Under the pieces are notes generated by a model. It saw nothing but the letters and a program-made list of their open reading frames with translations. It was not told the origin of the DNA and did no database searches. Both the position numbers and the translations under genes were made by a program. From Sparassis latifolia (taxonomy: Eukaryota; Basidiomycota; Agaricomycetes; Polyporales; Sparassidaceae), in NCBI GenBank assembly GCA_018466975.1, contig JAENRS010000013.1, positions 36,001 through 100,000 of the forward strand: DNA of 64,000 nucleotides. The letters run 5' to 3'. The number at the start of each line of letters is the position of its first letter. The stretch's first letter is position 1. Positions 32,236 to 44,700 of the stretch are shown in pieces.

Positions 32236-34867
32236 TTAAGCCCTGGGTTTCTTCGTGATGCGGCTGGTATCAGCATCCAACTTACGCTTGGCAGACGACG
32301 ACAGGCGTAGATCGCTGGTCATTGCCTCCAGCACCCAGCGCACGTCCTTGATGTATTCCCCAAACAGGTGTCGCTCATTCTCGTCATCGACTTCCAATGT
32401 GCTACCTCACCACCAAAGATACATGATGACCAGAAAGAAACCATTATCACCGGCTTGCAACAGGGAGCCCCAAGCGCCTGCGATGGCCGAGACATCCTGA
32501 GGAAATGGCCACTTGGCAGTGCACCTGAGAGCGGGTTGCAGCGCGGACCACCAGTCGTGGAACCCGACGCGCATTTCTGATGCCTTGCCAATGCCGTGGG
32601 GGGTTACTTTGTACTTACGCCCATAAGCCATCCAGGCACCGACCGCGCTGGGACGTGCATCGTATATCTCCTTAGAGTAGCGAGTCTGCGTGCACAAATT
32701 AGTTAGTATAGCACCATAATATAATATCGAACACTTACCCTTTTCGTCGGATAGCCCGACTGCGACTTGAAGGTGACGAAGGCTTCAAGGAGGCCTACCC
32801 AGCTATCGGGCGCACGTTCGAAAATGCGGACTGCCTGCAAAGCCTTCTGCAACCACGCTGGGAGTGCATCGTCTGATAAGGACGACGGAAAGATGACTGC
32901 AGCCTCAGCCGCGCGACCAAGCGCAGGAGTGGCGGCGGTGACGTCCTCGACAACCGGCTCGATGATGGAGGAAGCAGCTAGAGTGGGAATGGCCTGAGAG
33001 ATACGTGCGATGACAGTAGGAGGATCGACGACGTCGGGCGTGGGTGCCATTGAATGAGGGGGTGGAACCACATCGGGAATGGGCACAGGACAGGTGGCGA
33101 CATCAGGCATAGGTGAAGGTTGCATGACAGGAGCGGGAGAGTCGACGACGTCCGGCGCAGGTGCGACGATCGGAATGATATTCACCTCGGGCGCGGGTGC
33201 AACAGCAGCAGGTGCGACGACGGGCAAAGGGTCCGCGGCTTCAATCTGTGGATCTGAGGAGTCCCCGGCATCGTTCGAAGGGTCTTGACCACTGGAGAGT
33301 CAGTCCGACTTGCGAGTTGCCAGGATGCCCTTGGTGACCTTCTTGCGAGTCCTCTTCAGCTTCGCTGTGGGCAGAGTGAGGTCACCGAGCAGTGCGAGTG
33401 CTGCTTTGTTTCTCGCAATGTTGGTGAGTCGCTCCTGTTCAAACGAGTTGCTCTGGCTCCATCGATAACCCAGTGAGCGAGCGAGTAAGGTGTCGGTGAA
33501 CTCGCAGCATGCGAGTTGAGAGGCGATGCGATGTTCACGATGGCAGATGCCATTGTGGATGCGTTAGTCGCATTGACGGAGGTGCTCACATGGATATTCA
33601 GTGAGAGCGGCATGCTGGCGTCGATGGTGACTTGCACCATTGTGGAGGGAGGTGTTGGCATCGAAGATGTGATGCCCATACCAGAGGATGCAGAAATGTG
33701 TGCATGGGCGCCGTCAGCATCTAAGGATGTGGACGCTGACGCCGAGGCTGCTGTTGCCAAGCCTACAGCCATGGAGGATACAATGAAAGACGTGCCATCT
33801 GTGCCGATTGGCATAGCGGCACTCGTCGAAGGCAGGACAATAGGTAAACCCATTTCGGCACGAATGTCGGTGGCTGCATGACATATGATCAGCCCGGATA
33901 ACAGAGAGCGAGTGATGGACTTACGGAAGGAAGCTTGGAGATACTGAGCGAATGGTTGCGCGACCTGCTCTTCAGAGTCTGGGTGGTATTGCAGAAACAT
34001 GCTCTTCAGATGGGCGGTCTGAGTCCTGAAGCTGAAAAGCCTGCATTAGGACGCTGCCCCTCCTCGCATGTGCATTGGGACTCACCGATAGTATATGTTC
34101 ATGCCTCCGCATTTTGGCTCTGGACCTCCAACCAGGATTATCCCAACCCAACCGGCCTGCCGTTGAATCTCCTCGAGAGCAGCCTGGATCGTGTGATGAA
34201 GGGAGTCGATATTCCTGGGAGAGTCAGGACGCGCATATGATCAAAAAAGGCAAGTGCTTACCTTTGGAAACGTGCGGGCTGTGAGTCGTCGCCCTCGAAG
34301 TCGTCGTCCTCAAACTCCCCGTCGTACACCTCAACCGCTTTCTTGACAGCATCGGTGTCCTTGATGCCCTCGTACATGGAGATGACAAAGGCCGACCAAT
34401 GCTTCATCCTGATGGACTTCATGACCACAGTACCAGATGGCAGTTGATCTGCACAGTAAGTCTCGAACTCTAATTCCCATTGGGGCTTGAGTTCAGGCCA
34501 GTATGTCTTCATGTAGGCTTGCCACGGGGCCGCCTTGCATTTGACCTTCCCCTTGAGGGACAACACAACTGAACGCCTGCTGCCGGACGTGGAAGCATGC
34601 GTGTGATTTTGGAACCATTCTTTCAACCTCTGCATCGATTGATGAGCACCACGCATAACGGGTGAGAATCTGATAGGTCTGTACCACTGTCATTGACTTC
34701 TTTTGTTCCGCCATAGCCTGGACATCGATGCCGTCACTCGTGAGAGTGATGGGCCACTTCTGGAACCAGTTGTCGAGGAAACTGGACCAGAATAACGAGT
34801 GGTTGCCTGCTTGTTGAGCCGCAAGGAAGGTAGGAATGTTTGACTTCAAATGTTCTTGTTGTTGCAT
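32236..34867 (-). pseudogene. Lineage-specific basidiomycete multicopy gene (function unknown), premature stop
   Basis: Spliced gene beginning MQQQEHLKSNIPTFLAAQQA and FWSSFLDNWFQKWPITL, followed by LKEWFQNHTHASTSGSRRSV, APWQAYMKTYWPEL, then GWVGIILVGGPEPKCGGMNI and LKSMFLQYHPDSEEQVAQPF. This combination (FLAAQ...WF..WP, WVG.ILVGGP) recurs in unnamed repeat-associated families of agaricomycetes. A long Ser/Pro/Ala-rich linker precedes a C-terminal part with WLQKALQAVRIFERAPDSWV and DARPSAVGAWMAYGRKYKVT, FHDWWSALQPALR. After MYLWW an in-frame TGA interrupts a frame that continues GSTLEVDDENERHLFGEYIK to TAA at 32236-32238, so the copy is probably truncated. No catalytic motif; role unknown. 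Confidence 0.7.
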
Positions 34868-35256
34868 TGTCGCCCAGCTCTTTCATCCCATGGTGGGGCC
34901 CCTGACCTCTAGCGCTTGACCGAGCACCCTATACATTTCTTGGGCCCTCCATATACCGGAGAAGTTCGGGCTTTCATAGATCAGGCACACGTGCTCAACA
35001 CGGTCGATCCTGAGGATCAATGCGAGCGGGCCTAACTTATCTCCTAACCGAGGAACTGTACAGTCCCTTGGGTAGCGGAGTTCAGTGCATACTTAAACCT
35101 GCCCTCAGCTCTCGTTCTCCTCCATCGCTCTTTCTCCCTTTTGTCCTCCAGCTCTTACTTGGGGTGTAAGTATTTACTTTTGTATTGTCCTTCTTACTTT
35201 ACTAACATACCTTTCTCTTTCATCTGTAGCTGCCCTTCAAGTAGTAGCAGGAAGTC
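34868..35256. other. Intergenic region between divergent spacer genes
   Basis: No gene. It should hold the promoters of the minus-strand gene starting at 34867 and the plus-strand gene at 35257; a pyrimidine-rich stretch (TTCTCCTCCATCGCTCTTTC) precedes the latter. Confidence 0.4.
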
Positions 35257-36093
35257 ATGAAATACGAGGTAAGCCTGCGGGCTCCCTCGTCGCTCCCCTT
35301 CTGACGCCTTCCCAGCACGATACCCAGATTGAGAGGAAGCCGCAGGTCGGGATGATTGTGTCAGTGTGGAACTGGCTGGCGGGTAAAGGTCGGTGTCATC
35401 GGTGTGGTGCAAGCTACGCGCTGACAGGGTAGATAGAAGAGCAGTGCGAGTCTCATGTGAAGAGGGAAGTTGATGATGAGGCTGGGCAGGAGTACGTGAG
35501 CGAGGGCACCACGATCTCTGCAGTGAAGGTGGAGAAAGCTGAGCATTGCGCTGTGGTTGCTGAGGGTCGTACAGGCAGTGAGGATGGGGAGCGCGTGTGG
35601 GCCAATGTCGCTGTTCCTGTTGCGCATGCGTGCGTGACTTCAACCACCCCTGGAGCCGTTGCGGGTTGTACCGACGGTGAGGGCGCTGAGCGCATGTGGG
35701 CTAGTGTCCCTGTTCCTGTGGCATGTGAGCTTGTGACCTTGCCCGACCAGCTTGATGTCGCTCCTTGTGTCGCTGCCGGGCGCCCTCCGTCTCCGGGTCC
35801 TGGGGATCCTGCTGAACCGGCCCAGCCTATTACCGGTCGTCGATGGTATGTGGTCATGTGGGGCCTCGACGTCGGCGTCTTCGAGGGATGGTAAGTAGTG
35901 TGATGTTTTTTTTTAGTTAGTACTGATAGCTTGCAATCATAGGACTTACATTCAGCCCCTGGTTATTGGCGTGTCGGGCTCTGCGTATGAGCGCGGCAAG
36001 TCATACGATGATGCGCTCTGCAAGTACCATATCGGCGTGACCGAGGGTACCATCTTGAAGTTGACAGCTGGGCCTCCCATTGGGCAGGCTTAG
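35257..36093 (+). CDS. Small protein with RNase H1 N-terminal/viroplasmin-like domain
   Basis: Three exons: 35257-35268 (MKYE), 35433-35890 and 35943-36093, all with GT-AG introns. The N-terminal part is low-complexity, rich in Glu, Val, Ala and Pro. The C-terminal ~55 residues (RRWYVVMWGLDVGVFEGW, then TYIQPLVIGVSGSAYERGKS and YDDALCKYHIG) match the pattern of the RNase H1 N-terminal hybrid-binding fold (also called Cauli_VI), whose short beta-beta-alpha domains bind RNA:DNA hybrids. Stop TAG at 36091-36093. No RNase H catalytic domain is attached. Stand-alone proteins of this kind are common in agaricomycetes; their role is unknown. All exons are open. Confidence 0.7.
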
Positions 36094-36337
36094 AACAATC
36101 GCGCATGCTCATCCGCCGTCATCAGAAAGGGGCATTGGGTGTGTCGGTGTGCTGTCTGCATGTCAGCCTCTTCCTGCTCATGCTGTGTCGCGTCTCGGTA
36201 GTCGTATGTTGTGTGCAATATAATTTTGTTTTTGTTGTACACCCGTCGTGAAACCCTGCGAATCCATGTCAATACGCTGCATGAAGTATATTTATTTGAC
36301 TCATGTTGTATCGAGTTATAATGGCACACAGATAGTA

Positions 36338-36665
36338 TGTATTGCATGTACAGCACACCATGAAGCTCGCAAGAAAAGGCAAGAAATATATTTTGCTATG
36401 CGACATTAGTACCATACCAATGTGCGAGGTGATGAAGTAGAAGCGAAGAAAGAGAAGCTGAAGTGGACACTCGCGTGAAGCGGAGGAGGTGCGAGGCTTG
36501 TGTTGCATGTACAACAGAGCCTGAAGCTCACAAACAGAGGGCAAGAAATATATTTTTGTATGCTGCATTATATAGTATTTTACAAGTGTACGAGGCGACG
36601 ATAGAAGCGAACAAAGAGGCGAGCAAGCACAAGTGGACACACGCGTGAAGTAGAGAAGGTGCGAG
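36338..36665. repeat. ~165-bp tandem duplication
   Basis: Two diverged copies, each with TTGCATGTACA, GGCAAGAAATATATTTT, a GAGG(T/C)GA stretch and GTGGACAC(A/T)CGCGTGAAG, cover about 36338-36492 and 36496-36665. No gene. Confidence 0.6.
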
Positions 36666-36851
36666 TTGCAAGTTAGAACAAGTCGCGAGTTGCAAGCTCA
36701 CGCCTTGCCACTTGATCGAGCCTGCACTTTGCACACTCCCTCGTCATGCTTCTTCTCCATCTTGGCCTGTATTTCTCTGGTCTATCTATCCTTGGCAAGC
36801 TCCCTGAGCTACAGCTTCTCCCTGTCTCTTCCAGAATATCTCTGACTGCTC

Positions 36852-37142
36852 ATGGCAAAGCGCCAATTTGCAGGAGGGGGCCCATCTCGTTCGAAGAAGT
36901 CCTGTGTCGAGTCTATCGCTATCCCGGACATCTTGGAACCACCCACGACAATCCAGCTGGCCCAATCTACGGTCCACAGCTTCACCATCCATCGCAATAG
37001 AAGGAACGGGTGAGCTCGAGCAGCTCAGACACATACCGAGCAAGTGGTCGAGATCATACCTCTACCTGCAGTGGATGACCTCGTAGACGACAGTGCAACT
37101 GCCGTACACAACGGACACACACCTTTCAGTTATGTTACCTGA
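36852..37142 (+). pseudogene. ORF cut by the inner end of arm B
   Basis: An ORF starting MAKRQFAGGGPSRSKKSCVE with LEPPTTIQLAQSTVHSFTIH meets an in-frame TGA at 37011-37013. The same frame then continues with EQVVEIIPLPAVDDLVDDSA into the terminal inverted repeat of arm B (from 37125) and stops at 37140-37142. Sequence beyond the insertion is not found next to the outer end of arm B. No recognised domain; probably the 5' part of a gene or element disrupted by arm B. Confidence 0.45.
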
Positions 37143-37201
37143 ACTGAACTCCCATTTACTCTGACATTGTCATGAACTGGACAGCCAGCGGACGTCGGCC
37201 C
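37125..37201. repeat. Terminal inverted repeat, inner end of arm B
   Basis: Inverted match to 57751-57827 and to 30731-30808. It contains CTCCCATTTACTCTGACATT and ATGAACTGGACAGCCAGC. Confidence 0.85.
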
Positions 37202-37515
37202 ATTGTCACCATGTTGACCTCTACCAGCAGTGGGCCCATATCTTTCATGTGTGGGATACTAGCAGTGGGCCCACCGCTAGTGTTCTTCTCCCAGTGCTCG
37301 GCCCACTAGCAGGGCATATTACAGTGTTGTAACTGTTAAGCAATGGGCCCACCGCCACAGGTCAGAGGGTGGGCCGATGCCAGAGCATGTTATCGCCATC
37401 GATGGGCCCACTGCCAAAGTATGATCAATGAGCAGTGGGCCCATCGCCACGAGTGTAAGATGACGAATGGGCCCACTGCCAAAGGTCAGAGTGTTGACGA
37501 TTGCCAGAGCATGTT
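37202..37515. repeat. Inner subterminal array of arm B, first part
   Basis: Copies of a GTGGGCCCAYCGCCA-type motif continuing at 38937 after the inserted 1.4-kb element. Counterpart of 30415-30730 in arm A. Confidence 0.75.
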
Positions 37516-38929
37516 CACTTCAGGGTACCCTTCCGACCTAGCTCTTAGCTTCAACATAATCTATATTGTGTAGTGGCTAAGAGCCTCTCAGGTGTCAGAC
37601 AGACCATGGTACCAATGCATGTCCCAGGGCAAAGGCAGGGCAAAGGCTGGTACAATGGCACAATTATCATATGGGATGTCCTATAGTACTAGGGCATTGA
37701 TATTTATATCCCAGTATTACTGGTTGTCCCATGGTGCCAGGGGTACATAGGGATGTCCCACTATTAGTAAAAGATGTATTTTCAGGCTATCGTATGGTAG
37801 TTGTTTTATACGTTGTTCTACAATCATATTGTATAAGCTCTAATTATAAAAACAGTGACTAGAATACTGTAAATAAGTGCCTTATTTGCACTTTATATAT
37901 GGTGAAATATTTATAGAAAGCAGGATATCCCATATCAAGTATTGTGTATGCATTTGTAATGTTATAAAGACTATATTACTATTGGTAGCATGTACAACAA
38001 CTTCATTAGCTCATATAACAACTAAGACAGGTCAAACAATAATGTGTATTCTCGTGTTTTAAAACCAATTTTACATTTTCTGACATAATGTTCAGACTAA
38101 CATGATATAATCTTTGGCATATAGTATGTATCATAGCTATACTACAACTTTCACCAAGTGTCTCAAGAAATAGAACTACTCAGTCTACTAATATACTAGC
38201 AAAGGAGATATATTCTTGTCATGTCTCCTATCATATACTGTATTTGAATAAAAAAAGAAAGGCATTTGACCTAAGACTTCAGTCAAGTTACACTCAGAAA
38301 TGCATTCACTGAATGACACCTTTGTATTATGGGATGTCCCTTTATGTGATGGGATATCCCTTGTAAGGACCTGTCACTCTTAAACCTTAGTAATTCAACT
38401 GTTAGTATAAATCTTTAGATAATTATAGTAGTTAAATAGAAACTTCAGGCTAAAGAAGAGACTAAATATCTGTGAATCTTAAAATAACATCTTAGGATGT
38501 CCTTAAAATGGGAGATCCCACCTTATATAATATGCAAATAAAGTGCTTGTTTATATCACTATAGTCACTGTTTTTATAATTAAGGCTTAGATAATATGAT
38601 AGTGGAATAAAGTATTAAAAAACTATCATACAATAGCCTGAAAATACATCTTTTACTAATAGTGGGACATCCCTATGTACCCCTGGCACCATGGGACAAC
38701 CAGTAATACTGGGATATAAATATCAATGCCCTAGTACTATAGGACATCCCATATGATAATTGTGCCATTGAACCAGCCTTTGCCCTGCCTTTGCCCTGAG
38801 TAATCCCATATAATGCCCTGGGACATGCATTGGTACCATCGTCTGTCTGACACCTGAGAGGCTCTTAGCCACTACACAATATAGATTATGTTGAAGCTAA
38901 GAGCTAGGTCGGAAGGGTACCCTGAAGTG
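37516..38929. mobile_element. Non-autonomous element with ~340-bp terminal inverted repeats (arm B only)
   Basis: Left arm 37516-37858 and right arm 38575-38929 are inverted copies, starting CACTTCAGGGTACCC and ending GGGTACCCTGAAGTG; the right copy has an extra ~22 bp near 38800. GCATGTT flanks both sides (37509-37515 and 38930-38936). Arm A has the empty site with a single GCATGTT near 30425. The interior is AT-rich without genes. A 7-8-bp duplication suggests an hAT-like or related mobiliser; this is inference. Confidence 0.88.
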
Positions 38930-38936
38930 GCATGTT

Positions 38937-39905
38937 ATCGCCAGCAGTCGGCCCATCGCCAAAGCACCCTCAGTGAGGGCCTTACTGCAAGCACCCATGG
39001 GATAGGTCCTCGCCAGGACATGTTTCCGCCAGCAATCGGCCCACCGCCAAAGGTCAGAGGGTTGGCCAATGCCAGAGCATGTTTGTCTGAGCAATTGGCC
39101 CACTGTCAGAGTATGATTTAATGAGCAGTGGGCCGATCACCCAGAGTGTAACCTGAAGGATGGGCCCACCGCCAAAGGTTAGAGGGTTGACGATTGCCAG
39201 AGCATGTTATCGCCAGCAGTCGCCCATCGCCAAAGCACCTCAGTGAGGGCCTTACTGCAAGCACCCATGGATAGGTCATCGCCAGGACATGTTTCACCAG
39301 CAATCAGCCCACCGCCAAAGGTCAGAGGGTTGGCCAACGCCAGAGCATGTTATCGCCAGCAATCGCCCATCGCCAAAGCACCTCAGTGAGGGCCTTACTG
39401 CAAGCACCCATGGGATAGGTCCTCGCCAGGACATGTTTCCGCCAGCAATCGCCCACCGCCAATGGTCAGAGGGTTGGCCAACGCCAGAGCATGTTATCGC
39501 CAGCAATCGGCCCACCGCCAAAGGCCAGTGGGTTGACGATCACCAGGATATGTCATCACCACCAATGGGCCCATTGTCACATACAGCCCTGCAGTTTCCG
39601 GGTGCATTGGTGGTGATGACATGCTCTGGTGATCGCCAATCCTCTGACCTTGCCGTGGGCCCATCACTCACCAGCACTCATGGCGGAGGGCCAATTGGTG
39701 GCGAAAACACGGCTTGGCGATGGCCAACCTCTGACCCTTGGCAGTGGGCCCTTTGCTGGCGGAGCGATATTCCCATGCAGTGAAGCTTTCACTCAGGTCC
39801 TTTGGCGATGGGCCAATTGCTGGCAACAACATGCCTTGGTGATGGCGAGTGCAGTCCGCCCATCTCAAGAGTACACTGGAGGAGCGATGGGCTTTAGAGC
39901 TTAGT
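38937..39905. repeat. Inner subterminal array of arm B, second part
   Basis: Same unit as 29440-30415 in arm A, with many one-base losses from base pairs or runs (for example ATCGCCCA for ATCGGCCCA, CACCTCAG for CACCCTCAG). Confidence 0.75.
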
Positions 39906-39999
39906 GATGCAGAAGTGAATGTATCCATTTTGTACTGGTATACAAGCTGTTACATAGCGGTCATATATTGCTAACACCAGAACGCTCAAAGACACTAGT

Positions 40000-41541
40000 T
40001 CAGTTGCTGCGATATGCCTCGCCACGAATGTCCTCAGAATGTACCCCATTTGGAACACGGTCGAGCTGGCATTGAGGTTTGCAATGTGCATATCCTCAGT
40101 GAGGTAGAGCTCATGCTGAAGACGCATAATGCGCTCCCGCAACATGGTGCGACGACGACTAACCGCAAAGCTATCACCTTCATCATCGCCCACTATGAAT
40201 AAGGTCAACATCAGACTGAAGGTTGCCAGGGATGTACTCACTGGAACTGTCTGCCTCTGCTGCGATCTGCGCAAACGATCTACCGAGGTGGGCCACTTGT
40301 GAGCCAGAAGCGGCATTCGTCTCTCCAGGGACTGCCATTGGCAGCAGCTGTGTGGTATCTGGGAATAAGCCTGGAACCTGTCCCCAATGGGTGGGACGAT
40401 GGATCGGCAGCTCATCTGGAAGTGCTGCCAGACTTGGCATCCTGGAAGTAACAGTGACTGGCTCGATGCTGCCTTTCATATAGTGAATGACAGGTGCATC
40501 ATGGTGGAAATTGCTGTCATCGAAAGTGCGAGCTGGCGAGTGAGAGGGCGCCGATGGCGGAGGCGGTGGACTTAAAACATCGTCCAACAAAGGCCGCTTT
40601 GGAGACGGTGCTGGGACTATTTAGCCACCGGACCTGGCTACGCACAGGCGCCATGCCAGGGCTGTCTATCACCAGAGCTCGCCGCCGCCCTGGCGTGGCG
40701 GAGGACTATTGTCAAAGTCCAGCAGTTTCGCACTGGTTCCGCGTCAAGTGTCTCGCCCACCAGCATGCCCTCACCATCGGGCGCATTTGCTTGACTATCG
40801 GCGGATGGATGTACGTGGCGAAGGCCAAGGGGCTCAGCGATGAGCGATCGCCGAGGAGTTGGGAGGTGTCAGGAGTGCAAAAGTCGAAAGTGTGAGCTGG
40901 TGGAGGAAGGGGAGTAGCTTCCAACAGGGCGCGCGAGGATTGGCGAGATGCCAGGAGTGTCGGGTCGAACATTCCACCGGGCGCAGTGGGGTGAAATCTG
41001 AGATGAGTGCACGCCTATGGATTGGCGAACTGCCACGACTTTCATCCTAAGCTGGCGCCAGAGGGTCAGGAATAAGTGCGCGACTTCCTCCACAGGCGCC
41101 ACAGATCCAGATGACACCTGTACCTTTGGCGAGGCGTGGCGGTGGAGATGCTCATGTGGCGAGTTGGATGGCGCAAATGGAGCTGCCAGGGACGGGGTAG
41201 TGCGGCGGGGCGTGAGGGGTGTCTGAGAAGCAGAGTGGAGAGGCAAGGAGATCTGGGCAGATCCAGGAGAGTCAAGGAGATCCGAAATGAGTGGACGACG
41301 GGGCTCAGCGATACTATCCTCCTCATCCGACTTGCCCATCGTGAATGTCCAGCATGTCAGGAGGTTCCGCGCCACTGGCCATGGCAGGTAGATTGTGGCG
41401 AGCAGACAAGTCTTCGATCAGTCCTGGATCGCGGGAGATCAGTTGTAGAAAGGGGATTGATATGACATAGAAAGGTCAGATAACATCACAAAGGAGTCAG
41501 ATTCCACAAGGAGAGCAATAGAACTTACTGTTGGGAGCCAT
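40000..41541 (-). pseudogene. Disordered repeat protein, arm B copy
   Basis: Counterpart of 27788-29345. Start ATG at 41541, stop at 40000-40002. The 5' exons and the last ~135 codons are readable, but several one- to four-base losses between about 40590 and 41370 break the repeat region, so the frame is not continuous as given. Confidence 0.6.
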
Positions 41542-41746
41542 GAGAACTTGCGGCAGGTCACACTGACCTTGAGAGACTTGAGAAATCGCGAAGTCCAGCG
41601 ATCACGCAAAGCACGTGGTCGCGTGGCGGTGAAGTTGAACTTGGTGCAGATCGCGCCAGCCAGCTCATAGCGCCATCTGCTCCGCCCCGCTGTACTGCAA
41701 CCTCTGCTTTTGAAACACCCTCACGCTTTCTTCTGCTAAGCTCACC

Positions 41747-44700
41747 ATGCCTCTGGATATCGACCCCAACTATGTTCTGCAGGCCGTGCGACTGACGGCC
41801 ATTGTTGCAGCGCGCCGCCAGGACGACCCTCACTATCCGACTGGGAGACGAGGATTTACCTCGAAGTGGTAAGTCATCGGTCGAAGGTCTGGCATGCACT
41901 TACCAAATATGCCACACAGAGTTGGCTTGAAAAGAGTTTCCTGCAGCCCTTGAAGTCGCTGAGGATGCCTGAGATTGTCATCAGTGCGTTGCTGGAATTC
42001 ACCCGGCATACCAGCAGAAGGCCCTGGCGCGGCTGGACCACATATCGAACGATGATGAGAGGATATACAAGAGGTACCTCTGGCTGTGCACGAGTATGGG
42101 GAGTGTGAGGACCTGGGAAGGCAGTGGTGGACTGAAGGTGAGTCACAAGCATTGTGAGGCGCCGAGCGACACACTGACTGCACCAGATCCATATTGCAAG
42201 CTGCCACCGTGAAGAGTACGCCAGTGGAGGGCTGGGGCAATGTGCCAGCCGATGACGACACCCAGGACGTGACGAGGAGGACCTGGCTACCGGGACCTCG
42301 CTACCAAGGGGAAAGGCAAGGAGAGAGCTGACAATGACGCTGGACAGGCATGGTGGGTGAGCGATCGCCCACATGGAGGCGGGGGAGGACAAGGGAAAGG
42401 GCAAGAGCAAGGAGAAGGCACAGGGGAAGGCGGTGCATGCGATGAGCGAGGAAGAGGATGGGGGAGAGGGAGAGGGAGAGGGAGAGGGAGAGGAGCAGGA
42501 GGGCGAGGATGACGATGATGCCGACAGTGATGAGGACGACGATGCCGACAAAGATGACGATGATGAGATGGCGGAAGACGTGCCGGGTGCAGGCCAGCCC
42601 GAATCCATTGAGGTCGATGCAGCGCCGCTTCTCCGCCAACTGCCAGACCAATATCGATCTCGCCAGCTGCCCCATCACTCCGAAAGCGCAAGGCGGTCAT
42701 CACAGAGTCGAGTGAGGAGAGTGAGAATGAGGAGGCAGCTCCGAAGGCGAAGCGGATGAAGCCGATCAAGGTCGCAAAGGAGAAAGGCGAGGCCCCGACC
42801 ACCTCTGGCCGAGCGCAGCGTGCGCAGAAGAGGATGGCGAGACCGAGGTGGAGGGCTCAAGGTGAGCATGAAGAAGAGCGGAAGAGGAAGGCGAAGGAGT
42901 CAAGCGATGAAGAGGAAGTACCGACCGCCAAGCCGCCAAAGAAGAAGCGCATGGCGAAGGAATACAAGAGCAAGGAGTTCATCGAAGCGAAGATGAGACT
43001 CGCACCGCCTTCCAATCTACCTGCCAAGACCGCAGGGGACTCTAACGACGGTGTTGCGAAGATGAACACCCTGCCAAACCTGTCAAACAGACAACGAGGA
43101 TGACGGCGACACCTCATGTCGCACCAAGGCAAAGGCGAAGGGGAAGGCAAAGGTGACGGCGAAGGAAGGCGACGCGAAGGCGAAGGTGAAGGTGATGGTG
43201 TCGCAGAAGGACATGTGGAAAAAGACGCCCACCCGCTGTCTGACTTCATGTGGGCACATGCAACAGATTCGGTGAGTAACGATCTTGTGAGACATTGACC
43301 TGTGCTAATGTTTCTGCAGCTCGCCCTTGCGTTGGCTGCCAGGAGAAAGAGTGGCCATGCAAGCTCAACACCGCCAACTTTGGTCGCTGCCTCGAATGTG
43401 CAGCACGAGGCGTCAGTTGCAGCATCGCGCCGAGGAACACGGACGGCGTGTCCTCGCGAGGAAACTCACACACCGCACAGCGTGAGTTCCAAGAGATGTG
43501 CGCAGTGCTGGTGGTAGAGGGCAAGCCACCGCCCACATCGCCACCTCTATACGACGCCAAGATCGACCCAATGAGCCCGACGGTGCAGAACCCATGGTCA
43601 TGGGAGCGCCGGGCGCAAGTCACCGAAGAAGACCAAGATGCGCAATGCCGCGCATCCAGCTCCAAGGTCAAGGGTGGCGAGGAGGTCGAGGCGACGGCAG
43701 AAGGCGATCGCCACGCCCGATGAAGCCAACGCTGAAGGCGAGGCCTCGTGGAGAAATCGCCGAAGTCCAAGCACACCACCAAGTCCGCCACTGCCACTGG
43801 AGCTGTGGCTCTGTCAAACTCTGGCGAGGTCGCCAACTCTGGCTTTGTCAAACTCTGGCGAGGTCACCAACTCTGGCGAGGTCTCCAAGTCTGGCGCCTG
43901 CCAAGTCTGGTGCGGTCGCCAAACCTGGCGAAGGTAAGAAGTCAGGACCCAAGCCAAAGCCGGTGAGGAGCCAAAACTCAGGTGCGCAAGATGGTGGCAA
44001 GGTCACCAGGACCTCAGTACATGAGGCGGATGAGGTCCCGCCTGCCAAGTCTGTTGCAAAGGAGGGCGGGCAGACGACAAGGGTGGTGATGGGAGGTCGC
44101 TTGGGCCCAATGGTGCCCGTGATCACCAGGAAGGCGAAGGCGAGTGCTCCAAAGGCAGCAGCCAAGATGCCTCTGGCAGAAGACGATGGCATGGAGGAAG
44201 CCACCAGGCTGGCAATGGAGGTGGTGCAGGCTATGGCCTTCCAAACAGGGCCAGCTGCTCCGCCGCAAGCTAGCAGCAGCAAGCGCATGCTGACACCAGT
44301 CGCCGACTAACCAGAGGATGCGCCAGAGTATCAGGCAGAGGTGGCAGAGGATGAGGTAAGCAGGACATCTTGTCACAGCTGGAGTTGATGTAACCATGAA
44401 ACAGCGCTGCCCTGGAGCGGCCACACGACAATCGGTGGCGCTCGCTGCTGATGCCCCACGAGACGAGCGCAGGAGCTGCCAAGGTGGCACAGGAGGTGAC
44501 GACCTCCTGGAGATATCCAAGGTGTCGAAGGAGCGAAGTCCTCCACATTGGCGAAGGCAGGACATCTCGATGAAGGGCGAAGGCCAGCTAAGAGGGGCGC
44601 CCCACTGGACTGCAAGGCAGTGAAGAAGGAGGTGGAGGCGAAAAGGGATGTGAAGGCGAACTGCCTCAGAGCAGTGCCTCCGACGAGCAAGGGTAAGTGC

